Source: Candidatus Zixiibacteriota bacterium (lineage in GTDB: Bacteria; Zixibacteria; MSB-5A5; GN15; FEB-12). From it: DNA of 64,000 nucleotides. The stretch is taken from the NCBI GenBank assembly GCA_035380245.1, contig DAOSXA010000002.1, positions 186,001 through 250,000 of the forward strand, written 5' to 3'. Under the pieces are notes generated by a model that saw only the letters and a program-made list of their open reading frames with translations, searched no databases and was not told where the DNA came from. Each line of letters begins with the position of its first letter. The first letter of the stretch is position 1. Shown here one piece after another: positions 36,564 to 45,201 of the stretch. The position numbers and the translations under genes are program-made.

Positions 36564-38690
36564 CTAGGCGGGCTGTTTACTTCCGGTCACAAGGCTGCTG
36601 ACGATATTTTTGATATCTTTCAAGTGGAAGGGCTTTGACAGCAGCAATCTAATTCCCTTCGATTTGATTTCGTCATGGTTCAACTGTGTTCCCCAACCTG
36701 TTATCATGGCAATGGGCAGATTCGGATTGGATTTGTGTATAGTTCCCGCCAGGTCCAGACCGGACATACCGGGCATTCCAAGGTCGGTAATCACGAGATC
36801 AAAAGTCTGTTTTTCCATCGCTTCTAGCGCACGGTAGCCATCCTCACAGACAACCGTCTGATGCCCGTCTATAGTCAGCATATCGCTCAGGATTTCACGG
36901 ATCAAACGATCGTCATCGACCACCAGGATATTCAAAGCACCACGACTCAACTCCAACCTGCTGGTTGTTTCGCTAGGATCTTCCTTCTGCGGATATTCCA
37001 GTTCCATATAGAAGCATGATCCACCACCGGGGGCATCTTCGTATCCCACCCGACCGCCATGCCGAACAGCCGTCCCATAAACGATCGACAGACCGAGTCC
37101 CGCACCTCTTTCCGGTTTCGTTGAGAAGAATGGATAAAATATCTTACTACGCAGTTCCTCACTGACTCCGGGGCCGGAATCCAATACGCTGAGCCTTAAA
37201 TGATCCGTCTTGGCTTCCAGATGAACGACTATATCGGATCCTTCAGGAGCATGCTCGGCAGCATTCTCGATCAGATGGTCCAGGGCTGAGATTAAATCAG
37301 GACTGTTACCGTCTACTCGGGCGCCTTCTTCGGGAAGATCGGCAACTATTCTCAGTTGTTTTGAATCGGCAAGGTGATACCAGTCGGCCTGTTGATTGGT
37401 TATGCTGGTTCTGATCATTTCGACCAGATCGACCGGTTCGGGACGCTTGTAACGAGTGCGAGTAGCGAACTCCTGAATGTGCTTTACAGTCTCGGCTCCT
37501 TCAAGAGCCAAATGCTCAATTTTCTCCAGATTCTTCAGCAGTTTATCATCATCAGCCTTCATTTTCATAAGTTGGACTCGACCAACGATGCCGCCAATGA
37601 TATTATTGAAGTCGTGGGCTACTCCGGTAGTCATATCGCTCACAGCCGCCATCGCTTCCACGGCGGCCATCTTGTCGGAAGACTTCTTTAAAGCACGATG
37701 CGAACGGCGTAACTTCTGAACCGATCGTGCATGGGTCACGACTGCGTTGGCTGAATGCATATAAAGTGATAGCAATTGTGCCGTAACAGCGTCCAGTCTG
37801 TCGGCTTCGTGCCGAACCAGTACGATAGCATATTCCAGACTGGGTTCCTCAAGTACCAATCCTGCTATAATCGCCTTTTTTTGGTACTCGTCCATTATCT
37901 CGATCCATTCAGCATTACCCGGAAGAGGCAGTCGTGAAAAGCGATCCGTCACTAACTTCACTACTTCAGGTCCAATCGTATCGTCATCCTGCCCTGCGTC
38001 GGCTACCCGGTAAACTTCAAATGGCTCTGTGCGACCGGGACGAACAAGCAAACCGGCAGCATCAATCGATAAAAACCGTGAGGCGGTACCTAGCACTCTG
38101 ACGATCATATCTGAAAAAGTGACCTCAGTGTGGTTCAATTCGAACATGGAAACCAGATCGGAAAGTTGTTCTGCGAGATCATCGGATGAATTGTCGCTGT
38201 CACCGGAGGCCAGTCCGCTTACTACCAGACGTGACATGACTTCCATATATTTATCCGGCTTCAGGTCGCACTGTCCGGCCGCATCACGCCAATAAACTAC
38301 TACCAGTACCTGGCGGCCACGATAATCGTTGTACCAATACCGGCTGGAGGCTGCAAATCCATTTCGCTTGGCGAACTCATCGCCATCATTCTTTCCCTTA
38401 TTCGATTCATCCTGTTCGTCACCAGGTACATGTGTCCCTCCCGGGGACGCTTTTCCCGAACGGCCTGTTCGCAACAACGATACATCTACCGGGTGTACAT
38501 CGGGATGATGACAAAGAGATATTGGAAGGAGAGCTTCACCATCGGCGGCGACGAAAAGAGCGCAAAAATCCGCCTTCAAATGAAGCATGATTGCTTCGGC
38601 CAGTCCATCAACCAGATCCAGGGCAAAGCTCCTCTTCTCCGCGTGGATTGCCTGATAAAGACTGCGCAATTCTTGATGCGCGGGAGCCAT
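36564..38690 (-). CDS. Hybrid sensor histidine kinase with C-terminal receiver
   Basis: The 708-residue cytoplasmic protein has an N-terminal GAF-like sensor half (about 15-330, two possible GAF domains), then a coiled linker. The kinase core has H-box VAHDFNN (His about 359), N-box ENAAEHA, G1 DSGPGVS and G2 GAGLGLSIV, so it looks active. A receiver domain ends the protein (about 590-705; LVVDDDRL, phosphoacceptor Asp about 635 in ITDLGMPGMSG). There is no membrane segment. It lies one base after a degenerate kinase-like gene, third in a signalling operon without a DNA-binding output. Confidence 0.9.
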   Translation of the reverse strand: MAPAHQELRSLYQAIHAEKRSFALDLVDGLAEAIMLHLKADFCALFVAADGEALLPISLCHHPDVHPVDVSLLRTGRSGKASPGGTHVPGDEQDESNKGKNDGDEFAKRNGFAASSRYWYNDYRGRQVLVVVYWRDAAGQCDLKPDKYMEVMSRLVVSGLASGDSDNSSDDLAEQLSDLVSMFELNHTEVTFSDMIVRVLGTASRFLSIDAAGLLVRPGRTEPFEVYRVADAGQDDDTIGPEVVKLVTDRFSRLPLPGNAEWIEIMDEYQKKAIIAGLVLEEPSLEYAIVLVRHEADRLDAVTAQLLSLYMHSANAVVTHARSVQKLRRSHRALKKSSDKMAAVEAMAAVSDMTTGVAHDFNNIIGGIVGRVQLMKMKADDDKLLKNLEKIEHLALEGAETVKHIQEFATRTRYKRPEPVDLVEMIRTSITNQQADWYHLADSKQLRIVADLPEEGARVDGNSPDLISALDHLIENAAEHAPEGSDIVVHLEAKTDHLRLSVLDSGPGVSEELRSKIFYPFFSTKPERGAGLGLSIVYGTAVRHGGRVGYEDAPGGGSCFYMELEYPQKEDPSETTSRLELSRGALNILVVDDDRLIREILSDMLTIDGHQTVVCEDGYRALEAMEKQTFDLVITDLGMPGMSGLDLAGTIHKSNPNLPIAMITGWGTQLNHDEIKSKGIRLLLSKPFHLKDIKNIVSSLVTGSKQPA

Positions 38691-38691
38691 G

Positions 38692-40857
38692 CTAGTGTAC
38701 TGCCTCTTTTAATGTCGAGAATGATGACTTGTTATTTTGATTATCCATCTTCACGAATCGGAAATCCATATAACATCGTTCAGCCTTCGCTCGGTAATCC
38801 AATACGGCTGACTTTAATACCGTGCGTCCGGTTTGTTGTCCGGCAATGGAAGCTCTATGGCTGGGATAGACACGATCGACCAGTCCGGCCAAATCAATAT
38901 GTCCGATAAGGTTTTCGGCAAACTCACAGGAAAGAATCGGCGATTGTTCGCTGACGTGCCAACGAATAGTGATGTCTCCGGAACAAATAGCCTCATCGAG
39001 GATCGTGACCAGCAAAGGCAGAATCGTTGTCACAACCGTAGACCTTGTAACCTTTTCCCGAATCTCACCGTCACACTCACTCCAGATCTTGATATCGATA
39101 CGTTTACGCGCTTTTAGATCACGGATATAACCGGAAAGAACGGCCGGTACCTCGTCGACAAGTTGCACTACTTCCACAAGTTCATTCTCGGTACATGGAT
39201 CACAGTGCTTCTGTAACCAGCGTAAATGCTCCACGTATTCTGCGATTGACGTGGCAGCGCGGTTTATCCGGCGAGTGCCTTCAAGCTGCTCATTTTTATC
39301 TTCGCCCGGGATAGCCGTACTTAACTCATCTTCCATTATTTCGCCTTGCCCGAGCACTACCGAAAGCTGTTCGAGTAACGCATGTAATATGCCGTCCGCC
39401 AGTCGTCCGCTGATCTTCCTCAAGTCGTTACTCTCACCGTTCTCGGGGGCCTTGCTATCGTCATCACTCACTTGTCGTTGCCACCAGCCTCGACGAATGA
39501 ACAACAGGCATATTTCCACATATCTGGCGGCGAATTCAAGTAAACGACGATGCTCTTCCAAATATGCTGCCGACAGAGGCGTTCCAAAGGCAATGTAACT
39601 CCACTCCTGATTCGACCAGCGAATCGGGATAATCAATTCTGAAGCCACATCATCCAGATAGTAGAGTTTGCTGAGTTCCGAGTTCCCGAACTGCTTACGA
39701 AAATCATCGAGGAGAATGGACTTGTCGGAAGAGACCGCTTTTATCGCTTGATCCGGTACCGGTATCCTTTCTTCGATCGACAATTCCGGTTCTTGTTGTC
39801 GTCGTTGCTTTACTTTACTCACCGGGCCGGATGCCGACACTAAGAGCATTCTCGATAATTTCATCTGCTGTGATAGTCGTTTGAATATGTCGAGGAGAAT
39901 CTCGTCTCGGATCGGAGCCGCATGTATCAAATCACCAAGTTGACTGTATAGTTCGATTAAACCAAACGAAGTGGCAAACTGACTCTCATCAAGGTCTGAT
40001 ACCAGACCGGCGACTTCCTGTATATTCGAAATCGCCTGGTGATCGATATCACCCGAAATTGCAACAGCCAGTAAGAACTCGGTTCGCGACGAGGTAATGG
40101 CCGGATGAACAAAAATAAACGTGGGCGGCATACTCAGGAATATAGGAGAATCCGGGAGAAGTTCCGCCGGTACGAAATACTCGCTTCGACGCACGGCATC
40201 GACCCAATCCCGCGCGGTCGATTGTTTCACTTCGCTTGGAAGAACATCGCCGAATTGAATATCCCCCAGAGCCATACGCATGTTATAGATGCCGTCCAGA
40301 TCGTAGTATACCGCTCCCATAGACCGTTCCCACTGGTCGGACATTAACTGCAGGGCCGATTTAAGAAACGCCTGAAAACTCTGATCCCGGCGATACAAGC
40401 GTTGTACGAAATCTCTCACGATGCTGCTGTTTTCCGACTGCACATGATCGAAATGAACTTCCAGCCGTTCCAGGAGCGAGTCAAGCAGGGTATCATCGAA
40501 CTGGATCGGTTCCCCCCTCGGAACCGATAAAAATCCGGCAAATTCTCCGCTGCATACTATCGGGAATAATTTGACACCTTCGGCTCGGACCGCATGTCGT
40601 GAAATACCGCTGCGTGATAACCGACTGGCTTCAACGATAACATGCTGCCGGAGAGATTTTACCTGTGACAAAGGAACATACAACCAGGATGCCTCAAAGC
40701 ATTTGTCCGCATCGTTGCAGATGCGCTTGAACACCTGAGGCAGCCCGGCGACTAGATACAAACGGGCGCTTTCCGGCAAACCCAGATTACTCAGATCCCC
40801 CAATAGAGATCGGTACTCCGATTCGGACAGCAAACGCGGGATGTTTTCGGGTACCAT
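38692..40857 (-). CDS. GAF-type protein with degenerate histidine-kinase core
   Basis: A 721-residue soluble protein. The N-terminal two-thirds resemble GAF-like sensory folds. The C-terminal part follows a histidine-kinase layout: GILHALLEQLSVVLGQGEIM aligns with H-box helices such as GLAHDLNNLLTVILGNAEL, keeping the histidine (His492) but losing the acidic residue and asparagine that normally follow it. The ATPase half shows no N-box Asn (PLLVTILDEAICSG) and no DxGxG, so ATP binding is doubtful. It is probably a pseudokinase that partners the active hybrid kinase encoded next to it. The family is otherwise unrecognised. Confidence 0.75.
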   Translation of the reverse strand: MVPENIPRLLSESEYRSLLGDLSNLGLPESARLYLVAGLPQVFKRICNDADKCFEASWLYVPLSQVKSLRQHVIVEASRLSRSGISRHAVRAEGVKLFPIVCSGEFAGFLSVPRGEPIQFDDTLLDSLLERLEVHFDHVQSENSSIVRDFVQRLYRRDQSFQAFLKSALQLMSDQWERSMGAVYYDLDGIYNMRMALGDIQFGDVLPSEVKQSTARDWVDAVRRSEYFVPAELLPDSPIFLSMPPTFIFVHPAITSSRTEFLLAVAISGDIDHQAISNIQEVAGLVSDLDESQFATSFGLIELYSQLGDLIHAAPIRDEILLDIFKRLSQQMKLSRMLLVSASGPVSKVKQRRQQEPELSIEERIPVPDQAIKAVSSDKSILLDDFRKQFGNSELSKLYYLDDVASELIIPIRWSNQEWSYIAFGTPLSAAYLEEHRRLLEFAARYVEICLLFIRRGWWQRQVSDDDSKAPENGESNDLRKISGRLADGILHALLEQLSVVLGQGEIMEDELSTAIPGEDKNEQLEGTRRINRAATSIAEYVEHLRWLQKHCDPCTENELVEVVQLVDEVPAVLSGYIRDLKARKRIDIKIWSECDGEIREKVTRSTVVTTILPLLVTILDEAICSGDITIRWHVSEQSPILSCEFAENLIGHIDLAGLVDRVYPSHRASIAGQQTGRTVLKSAVLDYRAKAERCYMDFRFVKMDNQNNKSSFSTLKEAVH

Positions 40858-40864
40858 ATTGATC

Positions 40865-42811
40865 CTACATTTCCACTAATTCAGATGTTAAACGCCTTAC
40901 AATCTTTCGATCTGTTGCTCTTTTTGAAGCAATCATGTCTCCTATACGTGAGTCATTCTCCCGCTTTATACCGGAGACATCAGCCCGCCAATTTCCCACA
41001 GTCAACTCAGCCAGTCCCAGAAGAGATGCTACCGACCGGACAAGTAGAATATCTTTATGCCGATACTGGCTTCTTTCCCAGGATCGAACATCTGCCAGAG
41101 AAATAAAACCGGTCACCTGACTACCCGACTTGATGGGAGCCAGCAACACCGATTGAACCCCCTGACAGAAAACAAGCAAGCTCTCTGCTTCGCTGAGTTT
41201 CTTCTCCTTTTGATCATGATTGATCAACATCACACGACCGGTATCGCGGACAAGCATGTGATAAGGCAGCAGCGACATGATCATCGTCCCGTCAGCCGGT
41301 GTAGCTACCGGGGCCTTGTGCATTGTCGTCAGCGCACGAGATTTCAGGAAAGCCGGATCATCATCCAGCGTAGTAATACGGACGACAGTAGCCTGTAATT
41401 CGGATGAAATAACTTCGGCAGCTTTTATATATAGATTATCGAGGTCCCCCGCTTCAGCAGCTTCATCGATGAGCAATCCCAAACGCGATATTGACTTATC
41501 CCGTAAAGCAATGGCTGTACGCATTATCTCATCCGCAATAGCATCCGACAGAACCGGCACCAACGAGCGTAACATGGACCGTTCCCGAACCGTAAACCTG
41601 CCCGCCATTCTTGACGCTACCGTAACAGCCGCCACCCTCTTGCCCAGTCGCTCTATCGGGAGCGCCAGCAATGATCGCATTCCGTTGTCTCGAATTACTG
41701 CATCAATCGGGGTATCCGGAACAGCTTGTATATCATCAAACACCAGAGCTTTTCCATCAGCATGAAGCTGTGATACATGAGTAGTTTGCCGGTGCAGATT
41801 AAGACCTGCTTCCTGCAGAAGTGATCCTCCGGATAGCATGGAAAAACGGTGCATCACACGATGATCGATCACAACGGCAAGCGATAGAAAATCGGCATTT
41901 ATTCCCCTCATGATATCTTGTCCGACAGCAGAGATGTTGGCTTTGAAGTCTTTACTGTCGTCCATTGCTGCGGCGATCTCATCGCGCCATTGAGTACGAC
42001 GAGAACGCAGCTCACAAGCTAAACGGTGCCGATCGAGCAATATTTTCCGCGCAAGGATATCAGCTATCAAAACCAGTTCGGGAGGTACGGCTTGATTATG
42101 CTCTGTAGCTTCGTCATTATGGTAAAGCGTGAAAATGCCATAAAGTTGTTCCTTGTTCCTGATAGGAATCAAGGTAACGGATTGCGATCCGCCGTCAGCC
42201 AATGGAACCGATATCATGGTCTCAGCAGTATTTTGATCATCAATCCATTGATGTAGAATATCTGTTTCCGACATGAGCATATGGTCAGATCTATCATCGT
42301 TCACCTTGGCTGTGTTATGAACCAGATGAAAGCGACGCGCCCCTTTTGATAGTGTGTATACCCGACCGAAGCGATAATCACCCAAATCGATGAACTCTTC
42401 CAGGGTCCGAGTCAAAATTCTGCGTGGCCGCTCCTCTACGGCAATGAGCTTCTCCACCCGGCGCAGGAGTTCGAGTCGGTTGAGTTTACTCTGGCGTAAC
42501 TTGCGATATTCTCTTGACAACGGAAGCCATTGTGAAACACCCGCCGCGGTGAGAACGGAACCTACGATAGTTGCGATCCAGATCGTCATATCGGCTAATA
42601 GCGGTGACACTGTTCCGTCCCCAAACGGAATGATCCCGTTGGCTCGGAACAACGACAACAGCGATGCGAACGCCAGCGACGACAAACCTGACGCAATATG
42701 CCGATAGCTGTAGCGATCGGTCTCCACCAGGAGGCGACGATATCTTGCCACCACAACCAAAGCAGTCAAAGGTATAATAGTCAGCCAGAGATAGGTTTGG
42801 GCAGAACCCAT
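40865..42811 (-). CDS. Membrane-anchored GAF-domain sensor protein
   Basis: The 648-residue protein begins with about three hydrophobic segments (residues 5-22, 40-56 and 73-92) and continues with a short coiled linker (KLNRLELLRRVEKLI) and probably three GAF domains to about residue 610 (patterns such as MISVPLADGGSQSVTLIP, RSLLALPIERLGKRVAAVTVAS, QSVLLAPIKSGSQVTGFISLAD). There is no kinase, cyclase, phosphodiesterase or DNA-binding domain. It is first in an operon with a pseudokinase and a hybrid kinase (7- and 1-base gaps), so it probably feeds a signal into that complex. The ligand is unknown. Confidence 0.8.
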   Translation of the reverse strand: MGSAQTYLWLTIIPLTALVVVARYRRLLVETDRYSYRHIASGLSSLAFASLLSLFRANGIIPFGDGTVSPLLADMTIWIATIVGSVLTAAGVSQWLPLSREYRKLRQSKLNRLELLRRVEKLIAVEERPRRILTRTLEEFIDLGDYRFGRVYTLSKGARRFHLVHNTAKVNDDRSDHMLMSETDILHQWIDDQNTAETMISVPLADGGSQSVTLIPIRNKEQLYGIFTLYHNDEATEHNQAVPPELVLIADILARKILLDRHRLACELRSRRTQWRDEIAAAMDDSKDFKANISAVGQDIMRGINADFLSLAVVIDHRVMHRFSMLSGGSLLQEAGLNLHRQTTHVSQLHADGKALVFDDIQAVPDTPIDAVIRDNGMRSLLALPIERLGKRVAAVTVASRMAGRFTVRERSMLRSLVPVLSDAIADEIMRTAIALRDKSISRLGLLIDEAAEAGDLDNLYIKAAEVISSELQATVVRITTLDDDPAFLKSRALTTMHKAPVATPADGTMIMSLLPYHMLVRDTGRVMLINHDQKEKKLSEAESLLVFCQGVQSVLLAPIKSGSQVTGFISLADVRSWERSQYRHKDILLVRSVASLLGLAELTVGNWRADVSGIKRENDSRIGDMIASKRATDRKIVRRLTSELVEM

Positions 42812-43001
42812 ATATCGCTCCTAAATCATCTTAAGACAGTCATTTATATTATTGTCGGCAGTCCTTGTCGGGGGCTTAGCCGATAAGGTCCTACTGCCTG
42901 TGGTAACTACCCCATAAGATACCTGTTTCAGCAATCCTTTTGGGTGCGTCTATAAACCCCTAACAATATGTCCGGACATGACTTACGCCCGCTCAGCCAG
43001 C

Positions 43002-43020
43002 CTCGGCACAACCCTTGCAA
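43002..43020 (+). promoter_or_regulatory. Sigma-54 (-24/-12) promoter
   Basis: CGGCACAACCCTTGCA places GG (43005-43006) and GC (43017-43018) exactly ten bases apart, with the CAC and TTGC cores of the sigma-54 consensus intact. It lies about 70 bases before the ATG of the lipoprotein gene on the same strand, so transcription would start near 43030. A sigma-54-type activator gene is present at 57619-58971. Confidence 0.65.
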
Positions 43021-43087
43021 TAAATCAGGCGAAACAGTTGATAACAGTTTCCTTGACTGAAGTAAGGGAAGTGAGGAGAGATTAGAC

Positions 43088-43849
43088 ATGTTGACACGAA
43101 AGATTGGTTTGGTTCTGGCCATAGTGACTCTGCTGATCGGTGTGGTTTGGGTAGGCTGCTCCGACAAGAGCGGGACTGTCAGCTCCGGCGGACAGGTTAC
43201 TTCCACCGGTATCGCGGCTTATTTCCCGGTCGATCCGGGATATACCACGATCTACGAGGTGGATTACTCGAACGGTACTACTCAGTTGGTTACCTATAAG
43301 GCAACCTCTGAGACGGTCATCCAGGGTTTAACGGTGCACCGCCTGATCCAGTACGTAAACGGGTCAGTGGTTGATACCGGCTATATCCGAACCACTTCAG
43401 ACGCGGTGTTCCATTTTTCACGAAAGACTTCATCGGCCGAGAAGATGTTGGAACTGCCCTTTACTCTTGGCGCAAGCTGGGATAAGGATGTTTTCAACCA
43501 GGACGAACTGACAGACTCTGTCCAGGTCAATGATGGCAACCTGGGTAAGACTGAGAACGACACAGTTTCAATCGAGGACGATGGTCAGACTGATGTGGAC
43601 CCGCAGCTTGTTTCTTTCCCGATCACTGGCTCGACCACGATGACCGTGGCTGGGTTCGAAAGCCTGGAACTAGACAATGGTGAGTTCTATAGTCATGCGC
43701 TCAAGATTGTGAGCACCGGACATACCGGGAAGACGAACTACTATTGGTACGTACCCGGGATCGGCCTGGCCAAATACGTGATCGGCGCCAGTAGCATTAG
43801 CTCGCTGGAGGGCGAGACAGTTGGACAGTTAGTCAGCCACGGCTTCTAA
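43088..43849 (+). CDS. Lipoprotein, hypothetical
   Basis: A 253-residue lipoprotein whose leader ends VWVGC (Cys24) and is followed by a Ser/Gly linker. The mature part is beta-rich (YFPVDPGYTTIYEVDYSNG, LELPFTLGASWDKD, YYWYVPGIGLAKYVIG) and resembles the secreted all-beta lipoproteins common in FCB genomes, but I do not recognise a named domain. A GAGGAG site precedes the ATG and an intrinsic terminator follows. It is a single-gene unit behind a sigma-54 promoter, diverging from the GAF operon. Confidence 0.85.
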   Translation: MLTRKIGLVLAIVTLLIGVVWVGCSDKSGTVSSGGQVTSTGIAAYFPVDPGYTTIYEVDYSNGTTQLVTYKATSETVIQGLTVHRLIQYVNGSVVDTGYIRTTSDAVFHFSRKTSSAEKMLELPFTLGASWDKDVFNQDELTDSVQVNDGNLGKTENDTVSIEDDGQTDVDPQLVSFPITGSTTMTVAGFESLELDNGEFYSHALKIVSTGHTGKTNYYWYVPGIGLAKYVIGASSISSLEGETVGQLVSHGF

Positions 43850-43881
43850 AAGACTACACTGTCACGGTAATTCCTACCTGT

Positions 43882-43913
43882 AGCCGGATGCGTTCTGCGT
43901 CCGGCTTTTTTTT
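43882..43913 (+). terminator. Rho-independent terminator after the sigma-54 lipoprotein gene
   Basis: AGCCGGA (43882-43888) and TCCGGCT (43900-43906) pair around an 11-base loop that can extend the stem (TGCG/CGTC partly), followed by eight T. Located 33 bases after the stop. Confidence 0.88.
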
Positions 43914-43914
43914 A

Positions 43915-44565
43915 TTAGAAAAGAGTTGGATTGACGACACGCTGGTAATTCTTAAAATGCAGTTTTGCCAGCTTCGGAAGAACTTCAGGACCGAACAATC
44001 GTACGATTTCACGACCGGCCGAATCAACTTTCGGAGCAGCGCCTTTGGGAATCTCGATTCCATATTCCTGACTCAGTGTTTTGAGACGCATGATAAACTC
44101 CGCTCGTGCGATAATCGACGCCGCAGCCACTTCCGGTACTGCTTCGCCCCTCACCATTTGCTTGAGATTGACATCACACTCTCGGCGATCCAGAGCATCT
44201 TCGACTAACTCCGTCTTACCGAATTTGTCGCTAATGGCCATATCCGCGCGCCAGCGACGGTGAAGACGATCGATCACTTCGGCATGCCCTTCAGCCAGCA
44301 GCTTGTTCAGATTACGAATCCGGTCGTAGAGTTGATTGTATTCTTCCGGCATCACCACTACGACCTCGAACTCGAAATTCTGTCTGAGATAGGCATCGAT
44401 TTTAAGAAGTCGATTATCGGCTACTGACTTACTATCGCGGACACCGGCTTCGGCGAGAAGCTTGCGGGCAGACTGATCCCCTCCAAAAGCAGCCACAACA
44501 AGGGGACCGAAGAAGTCCCCTTTTCCTGATTCATCAACGCCGATTATTCGGCGAGGTTCGGACAT
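43915..44565 (-). CDS. rnhC: Ribonuclease HIII-like protein without the N-terminal domain
   Basis: The 216-residue protein has the type 2 RNase H active site. The first acidic pair is in GVDESGKGDFFGPLV (Asp11, Glu12), a sequence characteristic of RNase HIII rather than HII. Further acidic residues are in RDSKSV and in the ASIIARAEFI block. RNase HIII normally carries an N-terminal TBP-like domain of about 80-90 residues, which is absent here. It should cleave RNA in RNA-DNA hybrids. The ATG at 44565 is three bases after the efp stop. Confidence 0.85.
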   Translation of the reverse strand: MSEPRRIIGVDESGKGDFFGPLVVAAFGGDQSARKLLAEAGVRDSKSVADNRLLKIDAYLRQNFEFEVVVVMPEEYNQLYDRIRNLNKLLAEGHAEVIDRLHRRWRADMAISDKFGKTELVEDALDRRECDVNLKQMVRGEAVPEVAAASIIARAEFIMRLKTLSQEYGIEIPKGAAPKVDSAGREIVRLFGPEVLPKLAKLHFKNYQRVVNPTLF

Positions 44566-44568
44566 CGG

Positions 44569-45129
44569 TTAATTTGCTCGCTCGAGATATTCACCGGTCC
44601 GAGTATCGATCTTGAGCTTATCTCCCTCTTTAACGAAAGGGGGTACCTTGACAACCAGACCGGTTTGCAGCTTGGCCGGTTTGGTAACATTGCTGACCGT
44701 ATCCCCTCGTGCAGCCGGTTCGGTCTCGACTACTTCGAGAATCACAGATGCCGGCAGATCTACGGCTATCGCCTCATTGTCCAGGAATTGGACGCGATAC
44801 TCCTCGTTTTCAAGAAGGTACCACTTGGCATCCCCGAGGTTGTCCATGGGGATATTAACCTGTTCGAACGTCTCCGAATCCATGAAGGAGTATTCGCCGC
44901 CGTTCTCGTACAGGTACTGCATCTTGCGGTCTTCCATATCAGGCGCTTTGAACGCATCGTTGGAGGAAAACACTTTTTCAACGACGGCGCCGGTCTTGAT
45001 GTGTTTTAGCTTCGTGCGGATATTCGCCCGACCTCGGCCCATTTTGAAATGCTGATACTCAACCACATAATATGGCTGATCATCTACAATAATCCGCAGT
45101 CCGCGTCTGAAATCAGATACGCTAAACAT
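44569..45129 (-). CDS. efp: Elongation factor P
   Basis: The 186-residue length and three-barrel organisation are those of EF-P, which helps ribosomes through polyproline stretches. The domain I loop that reaches the peptidyl-transferase centre reads KMGRGRAN, so the tip residue is Arg32 rather than the lysine modified by EpmA. The C-terminal signature is KVPPFVKEGDKLKIDTRTGEYLERA. Strong AGGAGG site before the ATG. No modification enzyme gene is nearby. Confidence 0.96.
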   Translation of the reverse strand: MFSVSDFRRGLRIIVDDQPYYVVEYQHFKMGRGRANIRTKLKHIKTGAVVEKVFSSNDAFKAPDMEDRKMQYLYENGGEYSFMDSETFEQVNIPMDNLGDAKWYLLENEEYRVQFLDNEAIAVDLPASVILEVVETEPAARGDTVSNVTKPAKLQTGLVVKVPPFVKEGDKLKIDTRTGEYLERAN

Positions 45130-45201
45130 TTATCCTCCTGTACAGTCCGGCGCTAAATATAACAAAATACGTCCGCTCCCCAAGTGATTTTTAGATGAAT
45201 A

